Positions 9,724-17,712 of a stretch of 64,000 nt of DNA are shown piece by piece. This stretch comes from Ruegeria arenilitoris. GTDB lineage: Bacteria; Pseudomonadota; Alphaproteobacteria; Rhodobacterales; Rhodobacteraceae. The position numbers were made by a program, and so were the translations under genes. The notes below the pieces were generated by a model, which had not been told where the DNA came from, ran no database searches, and saw only the letters and a list, made by a program, of their open reading frames with translations. Positions within the stretch are counted from its first letter, which is position 1; each line of letters starts with the position of its first letter. Location of the stretch: NCBI RefSeq assembly GCF_013031355.1, contig NZ_WPZO01000001.1, positions 124,001-188,000 of the forward strand, in the 5' to 3' direction.

Positions 9724-11598
9724 TCAGTGCGGCAGGCCTTCTTCACTGGCCTGACCGTGTTGCGTTTTGTCCCAGAAGAACGGGTCGAGCAGCAGCTCCC
9801 ACAGGGCCTTGTACGCAGCCAGTACGCCCAGCGGAAAATACAGTGGCATCGTCGGAACCCAAGGCAGCAGAAAACGCCGCTCGCGTGCGGATACCGCAAT
9901 TACACCGACCAGAGTGTTGATGGCCTCTGCAAACAGGAACAGACCGAACAATGCGATCAGCCCGGCACCGGAAAGGATCGGATCAAGCGGGGTAGGCAGG
10001 CCAAATGTGGTCAGCCAGAACAGCCACAGGACCGGAGCCAGCAGGAATTGCCCAACGGTTCCAAGAAAGAACGCCTGCACGCCCAAAAACCGCATGGGGC
10101 CGAGATCCTTCAACAAGCGCAGCGGCGACCGCATGTGCACAAGGTAGGTGACCATGAACCCCTTGAGCCAGCGAGAGCGCTGCCGCACCCAAGGCCAGGC
10201 GCGGAAGTTCGCCTCTTCGAATGTGGTGGTATCAACCATTTCCGTCCGATAGCCTGCCCGGCTGAGCCGTACCCCCAAATCGGCATCTTCGGTGACGTTA
10301 TGGGCATCCCAGCCGCCCAGTTCCAACAGCTTGTCGCGGCGGAAAAAGAAGGTGGTCCCACCCAGCGGAACGACAAGCCCAAGCCGCGCGATGCCCTGTA
10401 GGATTACCCGGAACCAGCTGTTGTATTCGATGGTAAAGCAGCGTGAGCGCCAATTGGTGCGGGGGTTGTAATAGTCCAGAGCGCCCTGAAGGCAGACGAC
10501 CTCCTCGTCCGCCTGTGCAAAGTGCCGAACGACCCGTTCGATCTGATCTGGCTGCGGCGCGTCTTCGGCATCCCAGACTCCCAGAATGTCGCCCCGGCAG
10601 AAATCCAGCGCATAATTCATCGCACGGGGTTTGGTGGTCAGGCCACTCAGGGCGGGGACCTCGATGGTTCTGATCCAGCTGGGCAGATTAACCTGCGCAA
10701 GTGTGGATCGCGTCACCTCGTCGGTTTCTTCCAGCACCAGTATGATATCCAGCAGAGCCTTGGGATAGGTCAGCCGCTGTAATCGACGGATCAGGGCGTC
10801 GGCAATTTCCCTCTCCTTGTATAGCGGCACCATAATGGAAACGCAGGGCAAAGTCGGCGGCGGGCTGAGGGCCGCTGCTTTAGAGGGGCGGGTCCAGTGA
10901 TGCCAGATGAAATTCAATAGGCCAGCTAGACGCAGAGCCAGAAACAGGATCAGGCTGAACACGGCGGCTGCCACCAGAACTGAAAATCCGGCCAGAGGAA
11001 AGACTGCAAACAGCACCACAACGCCCGCGAGCATGGCCGCTGGTCCGGCACGGGATCGCGGGGTCCAGGATCTGCAACTCTGGTCAAGATCCACTCGGGC
11101 CTCGGCCGCCTCGGCAAGGGGGATAGAGAACACGCGCGCGATTGCGCCGTCGATTTGATCCGTGGGGGCCAGTACAGGAAGAACCGTGTATCCGATATCC
11201 TCCAGATCGAGGCTGACATCCGGAAACAAATCGGGCCGCGCCGTGGCGATCAGCAGAATGGGCCCCATGCGACGCCAGGGGACAACGTTGTGAGCCAGCC
11301 AGAAGTCAACGGGCTTTATCCGGCACAGGTCGGCAAGTGGGGGCGAGCTATCCAGATCAGCGATTTGCAGGCCGGTTTGCTCGGACAGGGCGCTGAGCAC
11401 GTCCTGACGGCTGACCCAGCTCTCGGCAACCAGAATTTCGCCCAGCGGCGCCTGTTGCCAGGATTGCAGGAACAGCGCTTCGTCCAACTGCGCCTTTGTG
11501 ATCAGGCCACGGTCGACAAGGCAAGCCCCCAAAGGCTTGCGATCCTGCGCGGGTATCGGCGCGGCGTGCGCGAAATGCTGCAGGTTCAGTTCGACCAT
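9724..11598 (-). CDS. Membrane glycosyltransferase (GT2) with N-terminal MshEN (GspE-N) domain
   Basis: A 624-residue protein. Residues 22-45 and 51-74 are two tandem PLG-centred repeats (GxxLVxxGLIxxxQLxxAL...Q form) of the MshEN/GspE N-terminal domain, which binds cyclic di-GMP in MshE-type ATPases. Two helices follow near 185-235. The GT2 catalytic domain has the nucleotide-sugar DAED motif, TEDADLG and the QRSRWLKG (QxxRW) motif of processive polysaccharide synthases. Four or more C-terminal helices follow. It probably makes or exports a surface glycan under c-di-GMP control. Each repeat starts with Pro rather than the common Arg, so binding needs proof. The start abuts a terminator-like hairpin. 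Confidence 0.85.
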   Translation of the reverse strand: MVELNLQHFAHAAPIPAQDRKPLGACLVDRGLITKAQLDEALFLQSWQQAPLGEILVAESWVSRQDVLSALSEQTGLQIADLDSSPPLADLCRIKPVDFWLAHNVVPWRRMGPILLIATARPDLFPDVSLDLEDIGYTVLPVLAPTDQIDGAIARVFSIPLAEAAEARVDLDQSCRSWTPRSRAGPAAMLAGVVVLFAVFPLAGFSVLVAAAVFSLILFLALRLAGLLNFIWHHWTRPSKAAALSPPPTLPCVSIMVPLYKEREIADALIRRLQRLTYPKALLDIILVLEETDEVTRSTLAQVNLPSWIRTIEVPALSGLTTKPRAMNYALDFCRGDILGVWDAEDAPQPDQIERVVRHFAQADEEVVCLQGALDYYNPRTNWRSRCFTIEYNSWFRVILQGIARLGLVVPLGGTTFFFRRDKLLELGGWDAHNVTEDADLGVRLSRAGYRTEMVDTTTFEEANFRAWPWVRQRSRWLKGFMVTYLVHMRSPLRLLKDLGPMRFLGVQAFFLGTVGQFLLAPVLWLFWLTTFGLPTPLDPILSGAGLIALFGLFLFAEAINTLVGVIAVSARERRFLLPWVPTMPLYFPLGVLAAYKALWELLLDPFFWDKTQHGQASEEGLPH

Positions 11599-11638
11599 AA
11601 AGAAACAACCCTGACGCGGTTAGCAGGCGTCAGGGTTG
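11599..11638 (-). terminator. Terminator-like hairpin between carA and the glycosyltransferase
   Basis: On the minus strand a perfect 12-bp stem (arms 11627-11638 and 11606-11617, core CCTGACGC) with a 9-base loop is followed by TTTCTTT and then directly by the ATG of the glycosyltransferase. It should terminate carA, but it also occupies the space where a ribosome site for the next gene would be. Confidence 0.7.
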
Positions 11639-11682
11639 CTCAATTAGGGTTAACAGCGGGTTAACTCTGATCTAATCGCTGC

Positions 11683-12849
11683 TTATGCCGTGGCTTTCTT
11701 ATCTGCCATCGCGGTGGCAAAGCGTTCGAACAGGTAGAAACTGTCCTGCGGGCCGGGTGAGGCTTCGGGGTGGTATTGCACCGAATAGACCGGACGGTCT
11801 GTCATGCGGATGCCGCAGTTCGACCCGTCAAACAGAGAGCGATGAGTTTCCACCACGCCCTCGGGCAAGGACTGCGCGTCCACTGCAAAGCCGTGGTTCA
11901 TCGAGGTGATCTCGACCTTGCCGGTCTCGATGTCCTTGACTGGGTGGTTGGCACCGTGGTGGCCGTGATTCATCTTGACGGTCTGACCACCCAAAGCCAG
12001 CGCCAGCATCTGATGACCGAGGCAGATGCCAAAGACGGGCAGATCGGTGGTGTCCAGCACCTCTTTGATCATCGGCACGGCGTATTCACCAGTGGCTGCC
12101 GGATCGCCGGGGCCGTTGGACAGGAATACGCCATCAGGGTTGTGCGCCAGCACTTCCGCTGCGGTCGCGGTGGCCGGCAGAACGGTTACGTCGCAACCAG
12201 CCGAGGCGAGGCAGCGCAGGATATTGCGCTTGGCACCGAAATCCACGGCGACAACCTTGTGGGCCGGGGCTTCCTGGCGGGTATAGCCATCGGGCCATGC
12301 CCAACGCATCTCATCCCAGCGATAGCTTTGGGCGCAGGTGACCTCTTTAGCCAGATCCATGCCTTCCAGTCCGGCAAAGCCCCGCGCGGCAGCGACCAGA
12401 GCCTCAATGTCGAAGTTGCCTTCGGGATCATGAGCCAGTGCCACATGAGGAGCGCCTTGCTGACGAATGGCGCGGGTCAGGCGGCGAGTGTCGATACCGC
12501 CGATAGCGATGCGCCCACGACGAGTCAGCCATGACTTCAGCTCTTCAGCTGCACGCCAGTTCGACGGCTCGGTCGGGTCCCATTTGACGACCATACCAGC
12601 GGCTACCGGATCACCGGTCTCGTCATCTTCGGGGTTCACGCCGACATTGCCGATATGGGGGAAGGTGAAGGTCACGATCTGCCCGGCATAGGAAGGATCG
12701 GTCATGATCTCCTGATAGCCGGTCATGGCGGTGTTAAAGCACAGCTCGGCCACGGTCTGACCGGTGGCGCCGAAGCCCATCCCGTAGAACAGTGTACCGT
12801 CGGCCAATGCCAGACATGCGGTGGGCTTGGACGGGGCGTTCTGGGCCAT
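11683..12849 (-). CDS. carA: Carbamoyl-phosphate synthase small (glutaminase) subunit
   Basis: A 388-residue protein that hydrolyses glutamine and passes ammonia to CarB for arginine and pyrimidine synthesis. The N-terminal domain shows [13 protein letters not shown] and [20 protein letters not shown] in pieces. The class I amidotransferase domain has the nucleophile elbow [10 protein letters not shown] (cysteine near residue 280) and the His-Glu pair in [10 protein letters not shown]. The ATG at 12847-12849 follows AGGAGAG. carB is not adjacent in the window. The gene is divergent from yqeY. Confidence 0.97.
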   Translation of the reverse strand: MAQNAPSKPTACLALADGTLFYGMGFGATGQTVAELCFNTAMTGYQEIMTDPSYAGQIVTFTFPHIGNVGVNPEDDETGDPVAAGMVVKWDPTEPSNWRAAEELKSWLTRRGRIAIGGIDTRRLTRAIRQQGAPHVALAHDPEGNFDIEALVAAARGFAGLEGMDLAKEVTCAQSYRWDEMRWAWPDGYTRQEAPAHKVVAVDFGAKRNILRCLASAGCDVTVLPATATAAEVLAHNPDGVFLSNGPGDPAATGEYAVPMIKEVLDTTDLPVFGICLGHQMLALALGGQTVKMNHGHHGANHPVKDIETGKVEITSMNHGFAVDAQSLPEGVVETHRSLFDGSNCGIRMTDRPVYSVQYHPEASPGPQDSFYLFERFATAMADKKATA

Positions 12850-13032
12850 CGGGCGACTCTCCTGCTGGGTAAATCGGCGCATAACTAAGGGGGTTGTGGC
12901 GCTGGGTCAAGTCTGTTCAAATTTTGCGCTATTGAGGAAAATCAATGGGTTAGCAATATTCACTTCCGGTTGTGTCGCGCTTTTTGTTTCGATATGGTCG
13001 GGGTTCCTTTTCCATGGGGATGGACAGATCAT
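12850..13032. promoter_or_regulatory. Divergent carA / yqeY promoter region
   Basis: This 183-base gap must contain both promoters. The only dyad that stands out is TTGAG-GAAA-ATCAA at 12932-12945, one base off the FNR consensus TTGAT-N4-ATCAA, almost midway between the two starts. With one mismatch it is weak evidence for anaerobic control. No attenuator hairpin was seen. Confidence 0.3.
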
Positions 13033-13518
13033 ATGGATATGCGATCACGGGTGAACTCAGCCCTGAAGCAAGCAATGAAAGACAAGAATGCCGAGCGTCT
13101 GTCGACGCTGCGGCTGATCAACGCTGCAATCAAAGACCGCGATATCGCTTCGCGGGCCTCTGACAACGAAGAGGCCAAAGGCTGCGGCGACGCCGAGGTT
13201 CTTGAAATCCTTGGGAAAATGACCAAGCAGCGCAAGGAAAGCGCCCGCGCCTATGAAGAGGGTGGACGACTGGATCTGGCCGAACGCGAACTGCGCGAGG
13301 TCGAAGTTATCGAGGAATTTCTGCCCAAGCAGCTGGATGATGACGAGGTCTCCAAAGCCATCCAGTCAGCGATCACCGCGACCGGAGCGGGTTCGATCCG
13401 CGACATGGGCAAAGTGATGGGCGAGCTCAAGACCCGCTATACCGGCCAGATGGATTTCGGCAAGGTTGGCCCGATGGTCAAAGACCACCTGTGCGCCGCA
13501 TCGAACGGCGGCTGCTGA
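13033..13518 (+). CDS. GatB/YqeY domain protein
   Basis: A 161-residue protein of the YqeY family, related to the C-terminal tRNA-binding tail domain of GatB amidotransferase subunits. Conserved pieces are STLRLINAAIKDRDI, EVIEEFLPKQL and the C-terminal MGKVMGELKTRYTGQMD. The start at 13033 (MDMRSRVNSALKQAM) matches the family's usual beginning; the ribosome site is weak (GGGATGG, about ten bases upstream), and a second ATG two codons later is possible. The biochemical role is unproven, perhaps linked to tRNA. It is a single gene, divergent from carA. Confidence 0.88.
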   Translation: MDMRSRVNSALKQAMKDKNAERLSTLRLINAAIKDRDIASRASDNEEAKGCGDAEVLEILGKMTKQRKESARAYEEGGRLDLAERELREVEVIEEFLPKQLDDDEVSKAIQSAITATGAGSIRDMGKVMGELKTRYTGQMDFGKVGPMVKDHLCAASNGGC

Positions 13519-13543
13519 CACCCTTCAAATTCTGAGACTGCTG

Positions 13544-14035
13544 TTACTGCGCGACCGGTTCGCGCAGTTTTTGCGTCAGGTCGTCGTAAAGAGCGATACG
13601 CTCGTCCTCGGACAGGAACGCTCCGATTTCCACTTCGCGCCCGTCTCCGGTCAGCGTGACGTAGTTTGGAACCGGCCCGCCGTGTTTGTGCATCTCAGGC
13701 CGGGCCCAATAGCGGTTGCAGGTCCACTCTTGCGGGCCTTTGCGCGGGTCATGGTGGACCAGATGCGCCTTTGTGCCGGTCAGGGTCAGTATCTCGAACA
13801 CACTGCGGGCGCGGTAGTTGGTCTGGATCGCCAGCCACAGACCCACAACGGTCAGCAGCAGGAAAGGGAGCAGACCCCACAGGATGACCGACCCCAGCAC
13901 TGCCAGAAGTGGAATCAGCCCAAACAGAAATACCGAGAGGATCACGATCATAGCCCCGCGCCGTGGCAGCGAGTTATGTGGCCAAAGGCGCAGTTCCTGT
14001 TCGGTTTCAGAAGTTCGATTCCATCGATAAGGCAT
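13544..14035 (-). CDS. DUF2244 membrane protein
   Basis: A 163-residue protein with two adjacent hydrophobic helices at about residues 30-68 and a soluble C-terminal domain containing TLTGTKAHLVHHDPRKGPQEW, the hallmark of the DUF2244 family of alphaproteobacteria. The function is unknown. In many relatives it lies close to cytochrome oxidase genes, and here ctaD is under 1 kb away with one gene between. The ATG is at 14033-14035. A separate HCCA isomerase gene follows upstream. Confidence 0.82.
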   Translation of the reverse strand: MPYRWNRTSETEQELRLWPHNSLPRRGAMIVILSVFLFGLIPLLAVLGSVILWGLLPFLLLTVVGLWLAIQTNYRARSVFEILTLTGTKAHLVHHDPRKGPQEWTCNRYWARPEMHKHGGPVPNYVTLTGDGREVEIGAFLSEDERIALYDDLTQKLREPVAQ

Positions 14036-14079
14036 GGCTGAAAGTTAGTTCAACTTGGGTATGAGACGAAAGGAAATGA

Positions 14080-14679
14080 TCAGGTCACATGGCCGACACG
14101 CGCCCATGATAGCGCGTCGTCCAGCCGGTCATCTCCCCAAAAGACCTCGCCGCGGACGACAAGGCTGGGGGCTCCGAAAACCCCGAGTTTGGTGGCTTGA
14201 TCCGTTTCGGCCTCAAGCGCCGCGACGGTATCGGGGCTGCGGGCGCGGGCCAGCACCAGTCGCGGGTCCTGCTGACACCTGTGCAGGGCTTCAGTGATCG
14301 CGGATTCACTGCCAGCCTCGTTATTTTCCTCGAACCAGATGCGATACAGCACCTGAGTGAAGTTCTTGCCCCAACCGTCGCCCATACCAAGCAAAGCGAC
14401 CTGATTGGCCAGCGGCAGGTCTGAGATCGGGTAGGGCGCGGGCAATCGGGCGTGAATGTGGTACTTTGCGGCGCGGCGCTCGATATCCCGCCACATATAT
14501 GCGGATTTTACCGGCTTGCCTGCAAACGGAATGTTGTTCTGATCAGACATCACGGTGCGTACGTTGAACGGTCGCCATCTCACTGTGGCACCATGTTCCG
14601 CGCACCAATCGTCCAGACGCATGACGGTCAGGAAACTGTATGTACTGCCGATGGAATACCAAAAATCGATGTCGGGCAT
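14080..14679 (-). CDS. 2-hydroxychromene-2-carboxylate isomerase-like, DsbA fold
   Basis: A 199-residue kappa-GST/DsbA-fold protein. It starts PDIDFWYSIGSTYSFLT, where the serine that replaces the redox cysteine in the isomerases lies. It ends with GVFGAPSLVVRGEVFWGDDRLDDAL, the cis-proline loop and C-terminus of the family. The start at 14677-14679 follows GGGGGGT; the same frame continues open far upstream but only as an antisense shadow of ctaD. Such proteins use glutathione to isomerise aromatic ring-cleavage products, but no aromatic pathway is adjacent, so the natural substrate is unknown. Confidence 0.85.
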   Translation of the reverse strand: MPDIDFWYSIGSTYSFLTVMRLDDWCAEHGATVRWRPFNVRTVMSDQNNIPFAGKPVKSAYMWRDIERRAAKYHIHARLPAPYPISDLPLANQVALLGMGDGWGKNFTQVLYRIWFEENNEAGSESAITEALHRCQQDPRLVLARARSPDTVAALEAETDQATKLGVFGAPSLVVRGEVFWGDDRLDDALSWARVGHVT

Positions 14680-14775
14680 GTGATACCCCCCGGGTTGCCG
14701 GATGTCTAAACACTGACAGGATAGCCGATTTTGGCGGTTCTGGCGACATTTTGGCTGCAAACGTAGGTGGTAACG

Positions 14776-14801
14776 AAAAAACCCCGCCGAATTGGCGGGG
14801 T
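14776..14801 (-). terminator. Terminator of ctaD, possibly bidirectional
   Basis: Perfect 8-bp ACCCCGCC/GGCGGGGT stem with a 5-base loop. On the minus strand it is followed by six T right after the ctaD stop at 14823. On the plus strand the right arm is followed by TTTCTTT, so it could work both ways. Confidence 0.88.
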
Positions 14802-14822
14802 TTTCTTTGGGTTTGGACCGGA

Positions 14823-16481
14823 TCAGTGCGCGTGGCCTTTGTCCCAGTCTTCCTGCTTCGGCAGCTGCTCGAACGTGTGCTCGGGCGGCGGTGAGGGCAG
14901 GGTCCATTCCAGCGTATCCGCGTATTCGTTCCACGGGTTCGGACGGGTCTCTTTCGCGCCGCGCAGCAGCGCGTAGATCACGATGCCGAAGAACAGCAGG
15001 AACGAGGCGAACGAGATGAACGCACCAATCGACGACACGAAGTTCCACTGAGCGAACGCCTCGGGGTAGTCGATGTAGCGGCGCGGCATACCCTGGCGGC
15101 CCAGGAAGTGCTGCGGGAAGAAGGTCAGGTTGGCGCCGATGAAGAACAGCCAGAAGTGAACCTTGCCCCAGAACTCCGAGTACTGACGACCCGTCATCTT
15201 CGAGAAGTAGAAATACACACCGGCAAAGATGGCAAAGACGGCACCCAGCGACATCACGTAGTGGAAGTGTGCAACCACGTAGTAGGTGTCGTGGTAGGCG
15301 CGGTCGATACCGGCCTGCGACAGCACAACGCCGGTCACACCACCAACGGTGAACAGGAACAGGAAGCCGAAGGCGAACAGCATCGGCGTCTTGAACTCGA
15401 TCGAGCCGCCCCACATGGTCGCAATCCACGAAAAGACCTTAACGCCCGTCGGAACCGCGATGACCATCGTGGCCAGCATGAAGTAGGCCTGCTGACGCAG
15501 CGACATACCAACGGTGTACATGTGGTGCGCCCAAACGACGAAGCCCAGAACACCAATCGCGATGATCGCCCAGACCATCGGCAGGTAACCAAAGATCGGC
15601 TTGCGTGCGAAGGTCGCGATTACGTGGCTGATGATGCCGAAGCCGGGCAGGATCACGATGTACACTTCCGGGTGGCCGAAGAACCACAGGATGTGCTGAT
15701 ACAGGATCGGGTCACCGCCACCGGCCGGATCAAAGAAGGTGAAGCCAAAATTGCGGTCCATCAGCAGCATGGTGATCGCGCCCGCCAGAACCGGCAGAGA
15801 CAGCAGAATCAGCCACGACGTGACGAAGATCGACCAGCTGAACAGCGGCACCTTGAACAGGGTCATGCCTGGGGCACGCATATTCAGGAAGGTGGTGATC
15901 ATGTTGATCGCGCCGAGGATCGAGGAGGCGCCCGATACGTGCACGGCAAAGATCGCAAGGTCCATGGACATACCGCCCTCGGTCGTGGACAGCGGCGGGT
16001 ACAGAACCCAGCCCACGCCTGAACCGGCCTGGTCATTACCGCCCGGCGCCAGCAGCGAGGCCACACCCAGAGAGGTGCCGGCGACGTACAGCCAGAAGGA
16101 CAGGTTGTTCATCCGCGGGAACGCCATATCCGGCGCACCGATCTGCAACGGCATGAAATAGTTGCCAAATCCGCCGAACAGGGCCGGGATGACAACGAAG
16201 AACATCATCAGAACACCGTGATAGGTGATCATCACGTTCCAAAGATGGCCGTTCGGGGTACATGGGTCGGCCATGAAGCCTTCCAGGCACATGTACTGAA
16301 CACCGGGGTGCATCAGCTCGAGCCGCATGTAGACGGTCATCAAAACCGAGATCAGACCGGCCAGTGCCGACACGACCAGGTAGAGAATCCCGATGTCCTT
16401 GTGGTTGGTCGACATGAACCAGCGCTGGAAAAAGCTGCGCTCGTCTTCATGGCCGTGACCATGAATGGCTGCGTCTGCCAT
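14823..16481 (-). CDS. ctaD: Cytochrome c oxidase (aa3 type) subunit I
   Basis: A 552-residue, twelve-helix catalytic subunit of the proton-pumping terminal oxidase in the inner membrane. Heme a/a3 and CuB ligands are visible in [19 protein letters not shown] (with the HPEVY His-Tyr pair), VWAHHMYT and AHFHYVMS. The K-path region and C-terminal helices are intact. The ATG at 16479-16481 follows AGGAGGC. The other subunit genes (ctaC, ctaE, assembly factors) are not in the window, so this is a detached ctaD, as in other Rhodobacterales. Control may be by oxygen through the FNR box 105 bases upstream. Confidence 0.98.
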   Translation of the reverse strand: MADAAIHGHGHEDERSFFQRWFMSTNHKDIGILYLVVSALAGLISVLMTVYMRLELMHPGVQYMCLEGFMADPCTPNGHLWNVMITYHGVLMMFFVVIPALFGGFGNYFMPLQIGAPDMAFPRMNNLSFWLYVAGTSLGVASLLAPGGNDQAGSGVGWVLYPPLSTTEGGMSMDLAIFAVHVSGASSILGAINMITTFLNMRAPGMTLFKVPLFSWSIFVTSWLILLSLPVLAGAITMLLMDRNFGFTFFDPAGGGDPILYQHILWFFGHPEVYIVILPGFGIISHVIATFARKPIFGYLPMVWAIIAIGVLGFVVWAHHMYTVGMSLRQQAYFMLATMVIAVPTGVKVFSWIATMWGGSIEFKTPMLFAFGFLFLFTVGGVTGVVLSQAGIDRAYHDTYYVVAHFHYVMSLGAVFAIFAGVYFYFSKMTGRQYSEFWGKVHFWLFFIGANLTFFPQHFLGRQGMPRRYIDYPEAFAQWNFVSSIGAFISFASFLLFFGIVIYALLRGAKETRPNPWNEYADTLEWTLPSPPPEHTFEQLPKQEDWDKGHAH

Positions 16482-16785
16482 TATAGGTGCCTCCTGTTGC
16501 AACTGACCGCGCTGCCGGACCTCTCCGGCGCGCGGTATTATTGCTGGTTTTAGAATGCGAAAGAGGCGCCTTCAATGGCCGAGTTTGATCTGGATCAAGA
16601 TTAATTGTCGCGGGTCGGAGGAAAACCCGCGAAATCTCGGCCATGAACAGGGCATATCTGGCGATTGGTTCTGGTATTTCAAGGGGCCGCAAACTCCCAT
16701 TCGCGAAGCGTGGCAGAGTTCCGCCTTGACCCTTGGGGGTGGGGGCCGCAGAACTACGCTCAATTCCCGAAACCGGAGACTTGAT
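16482..16785. promoter_or_regulatory. ctaD / HIT divergent region (304 bases)
   Basis: This gap separates the divergent ctaD and HIT genes. It contains the perfect FNR-type palindrome described separately and, 10 bases to its right, a 7-bp CGCGGGT/ACCCGCG hairpin at 16610-16632 with a 9-base loop. Nothing in it looks like a small gene. An open frame from 16555 into the HIT gene is judged non-coding because only the part after 16786 resembles the family. Confidence 0.6.
16586..16599. promoter_or_regulatory. Perfect FNR/FnrL box upstream of ctaD
   Basis: TTGAT-CTGG-ATCAA matches the FNR consensus at all ten specified positions. It lies 105 bases upstream of the ctaD start codon and 187 bases before the HIT gene. 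In Rhodobacterales FnrL adjusts oxidase expression to oxygen, so a role in down-regulating the aa3 oxidase at low oxygen is plausible. Confidence 0.65.
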
Positions 16786-17205
16786 ATGGCCGCTTACGAT
16801 CCCGACAACATCTTCGCCAAGATCCTGCGCGGAGAAATCCCCTCGACCCGCGTGTACGAGGATGACGATACGCTGGCCTTCATGGATATCATGCCGCGAT
16901 CTGATGGGCATCTGCTGGTGATCCCCAAAACGCCCTGCCGAAACCTGCTGGACGCGACGCCCGAACAACTGGCCGTCGTGATGTCGACCACTCAGAAACT
17001 GGCCAAAGCCGTGGTCAAGGCGTTCAACGCCGACGGTGTCACCGTCCAGCAATTTAACGAGGCCGCAGGCGGGCAGGAGGTTTTCCACCTGCATTTCCAT
17101 GTTTTGCCGCGCTTCGAAGGTGTGTCGCTGCGCGCCCCGGGTCAGATGGGTGACTTCGATCTGATCGCGCAGCACGCGGAGAAGATCAAAGCGTCGCTGG
17201 CCTGA
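16786..17205 (+). CDS. HIT-family nucleotide hydrolase/transferase
   Basis: A 139-residue HIT protein. The triad HLHFHVLPRF carries the catalytic histidine motif H-x-H-x-H, and the N-terminal DNIFAKILRGEIPSTRVYEDD is the Hint/PKCI-type beginning. Such enzymes hydrolyse nucleoside phosphoramidates or AMP-lysine adducts. The start ATG at 16786 follows GGAGAC by six bases. It is convergent with the MerR gene, whose stop codon begins at the very next base, so the two coding regions abut without a gap. Confidence 0.92.
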   Translation: MAAYDPDNIFAKILRGEIPSTRVYEDDDTLAFMDIMPRSDGHLLVIPKTPCRNLLDATPEQLAVVMSTTQKLAKAVVKAFNADGVTVQQFNEAAGGQEVFHLHFHVLPRFEGVSLRAPGQMGDFDLIAQHAEKIKASLA

Positions 17206-17631
17206 TCAGTCTTTGCTATCATGCGGCCCCAGACACGCGCTGTGGTCGCCAAACGCGTGGAGCACGGCGCAAACATGGTCGTGCCCACCATCGCAAGCAG
17301 CCGCAATGCGGGACAGTTCAGCCTCGAGTCTTCGCAGCTGCGTGATCCGGGCCCGCAGGTCAATCAGTTGCCGTTCGGCAATCTCGTGCACCCGGTCCAG
17401 GTCCGGCCCGCGTGCCCCTTCCAAAGACAGCAGTGCTTCGACGTCGGCCAGGGGAAGGCCGAGATCGCGTCCGTGGCGAATGAACCTTAGGCGGTTCAGG
17501 GCCGCATCGTCGTACCGACGCTGGTTTCCGGCCGTTCGGTGCGGCTTTGGCAGCAGGCCCTTGTCTTCATAGAACCGAATTGTCGGCACCTTGACCCCCG
17601 TGCGACGGGACAGCTCTCCGATCGAGTACAT
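17206..17631 (-). CDS. MerR-family metal-responsive regulator
   Basis: A 141-residue activator. Residues 1-70 are the MerR HTH (YSIGELSRRTGVKVPTIRFYEDKGLL), then a long dimerisation helix, then a C-terminal tail with CDGGHDHVCAVLHAF and a further SACLGPH. Cys and His in this tail resemble the Zn/Cd/Pb-binding ends of ZntR/CadR-type members. The start is the ATG at 17629-17631; a frame running to 18564 is an antisense shadow of the transporter gene. It is divergent from a CDF exporter whose promoter holds a MerR operator, so this protein most likely senses zinc or a related ion and switches the exporter on. Confidence 0.88.
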   Translation of the reverse strand: MYSIGELSRRTGVKVPTIRFYEDKGLLPKPHRTAGNQRRYDDAALNRLRFIRHGRDLGLPLADVEALLSLEGARGPDLDRVHEIAERQLIDLRARITQLRRLEAELSRIAAACDGGHDHVCAVLHAFGDHSACLGPHDSKD

Positions 17632-17648
17632 TTTTCCTATTTCGCCCC

Positions 17649-17679
17649 TTGAACCTCTAGTGGCTAGAGGAATTACATG
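17649..17679 (+). promoter_or_regulatory. MerR-type operator-promoter of the CDF exporter
   Basis: TTGAAC (-35) at 17649-17654 runs into the perfect dyad CCTCTAG-TGG-CTAGAGG at 17654-17670, and a -10-like TTACAT/TACATG follows at 17673-17679. The spacer is 18-19 bases, longer than normal, as in promoters remodelled by MerR proteins bound between -35 and -10. Confidence 0.85.
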
Positions 17680-17712
17680 GGGTGGGCAACCGAAACAAGG
17701 AACACCGGTAAG

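Noticed and set aside
14680..15429. Long minus-strand extension of the isomerase gene
   Set aside because: It is an open antisense frame inside ctaD with no family similarity; only the part from 14679 down is the isomerase.
15108..16022. Long plus-strand frame opposite ctaD
   Set aside because: Rich in His, Arg, Gln and Glu as expected of an antisense shadow of a membrane protein; no domain seen.
16610..16632. Small RNA or riboswitch in the ctaD/HIT gap
   Set aside because: A 7-bp stem alone, with no T run and no known riboswitch pattern, is not enough for a call.
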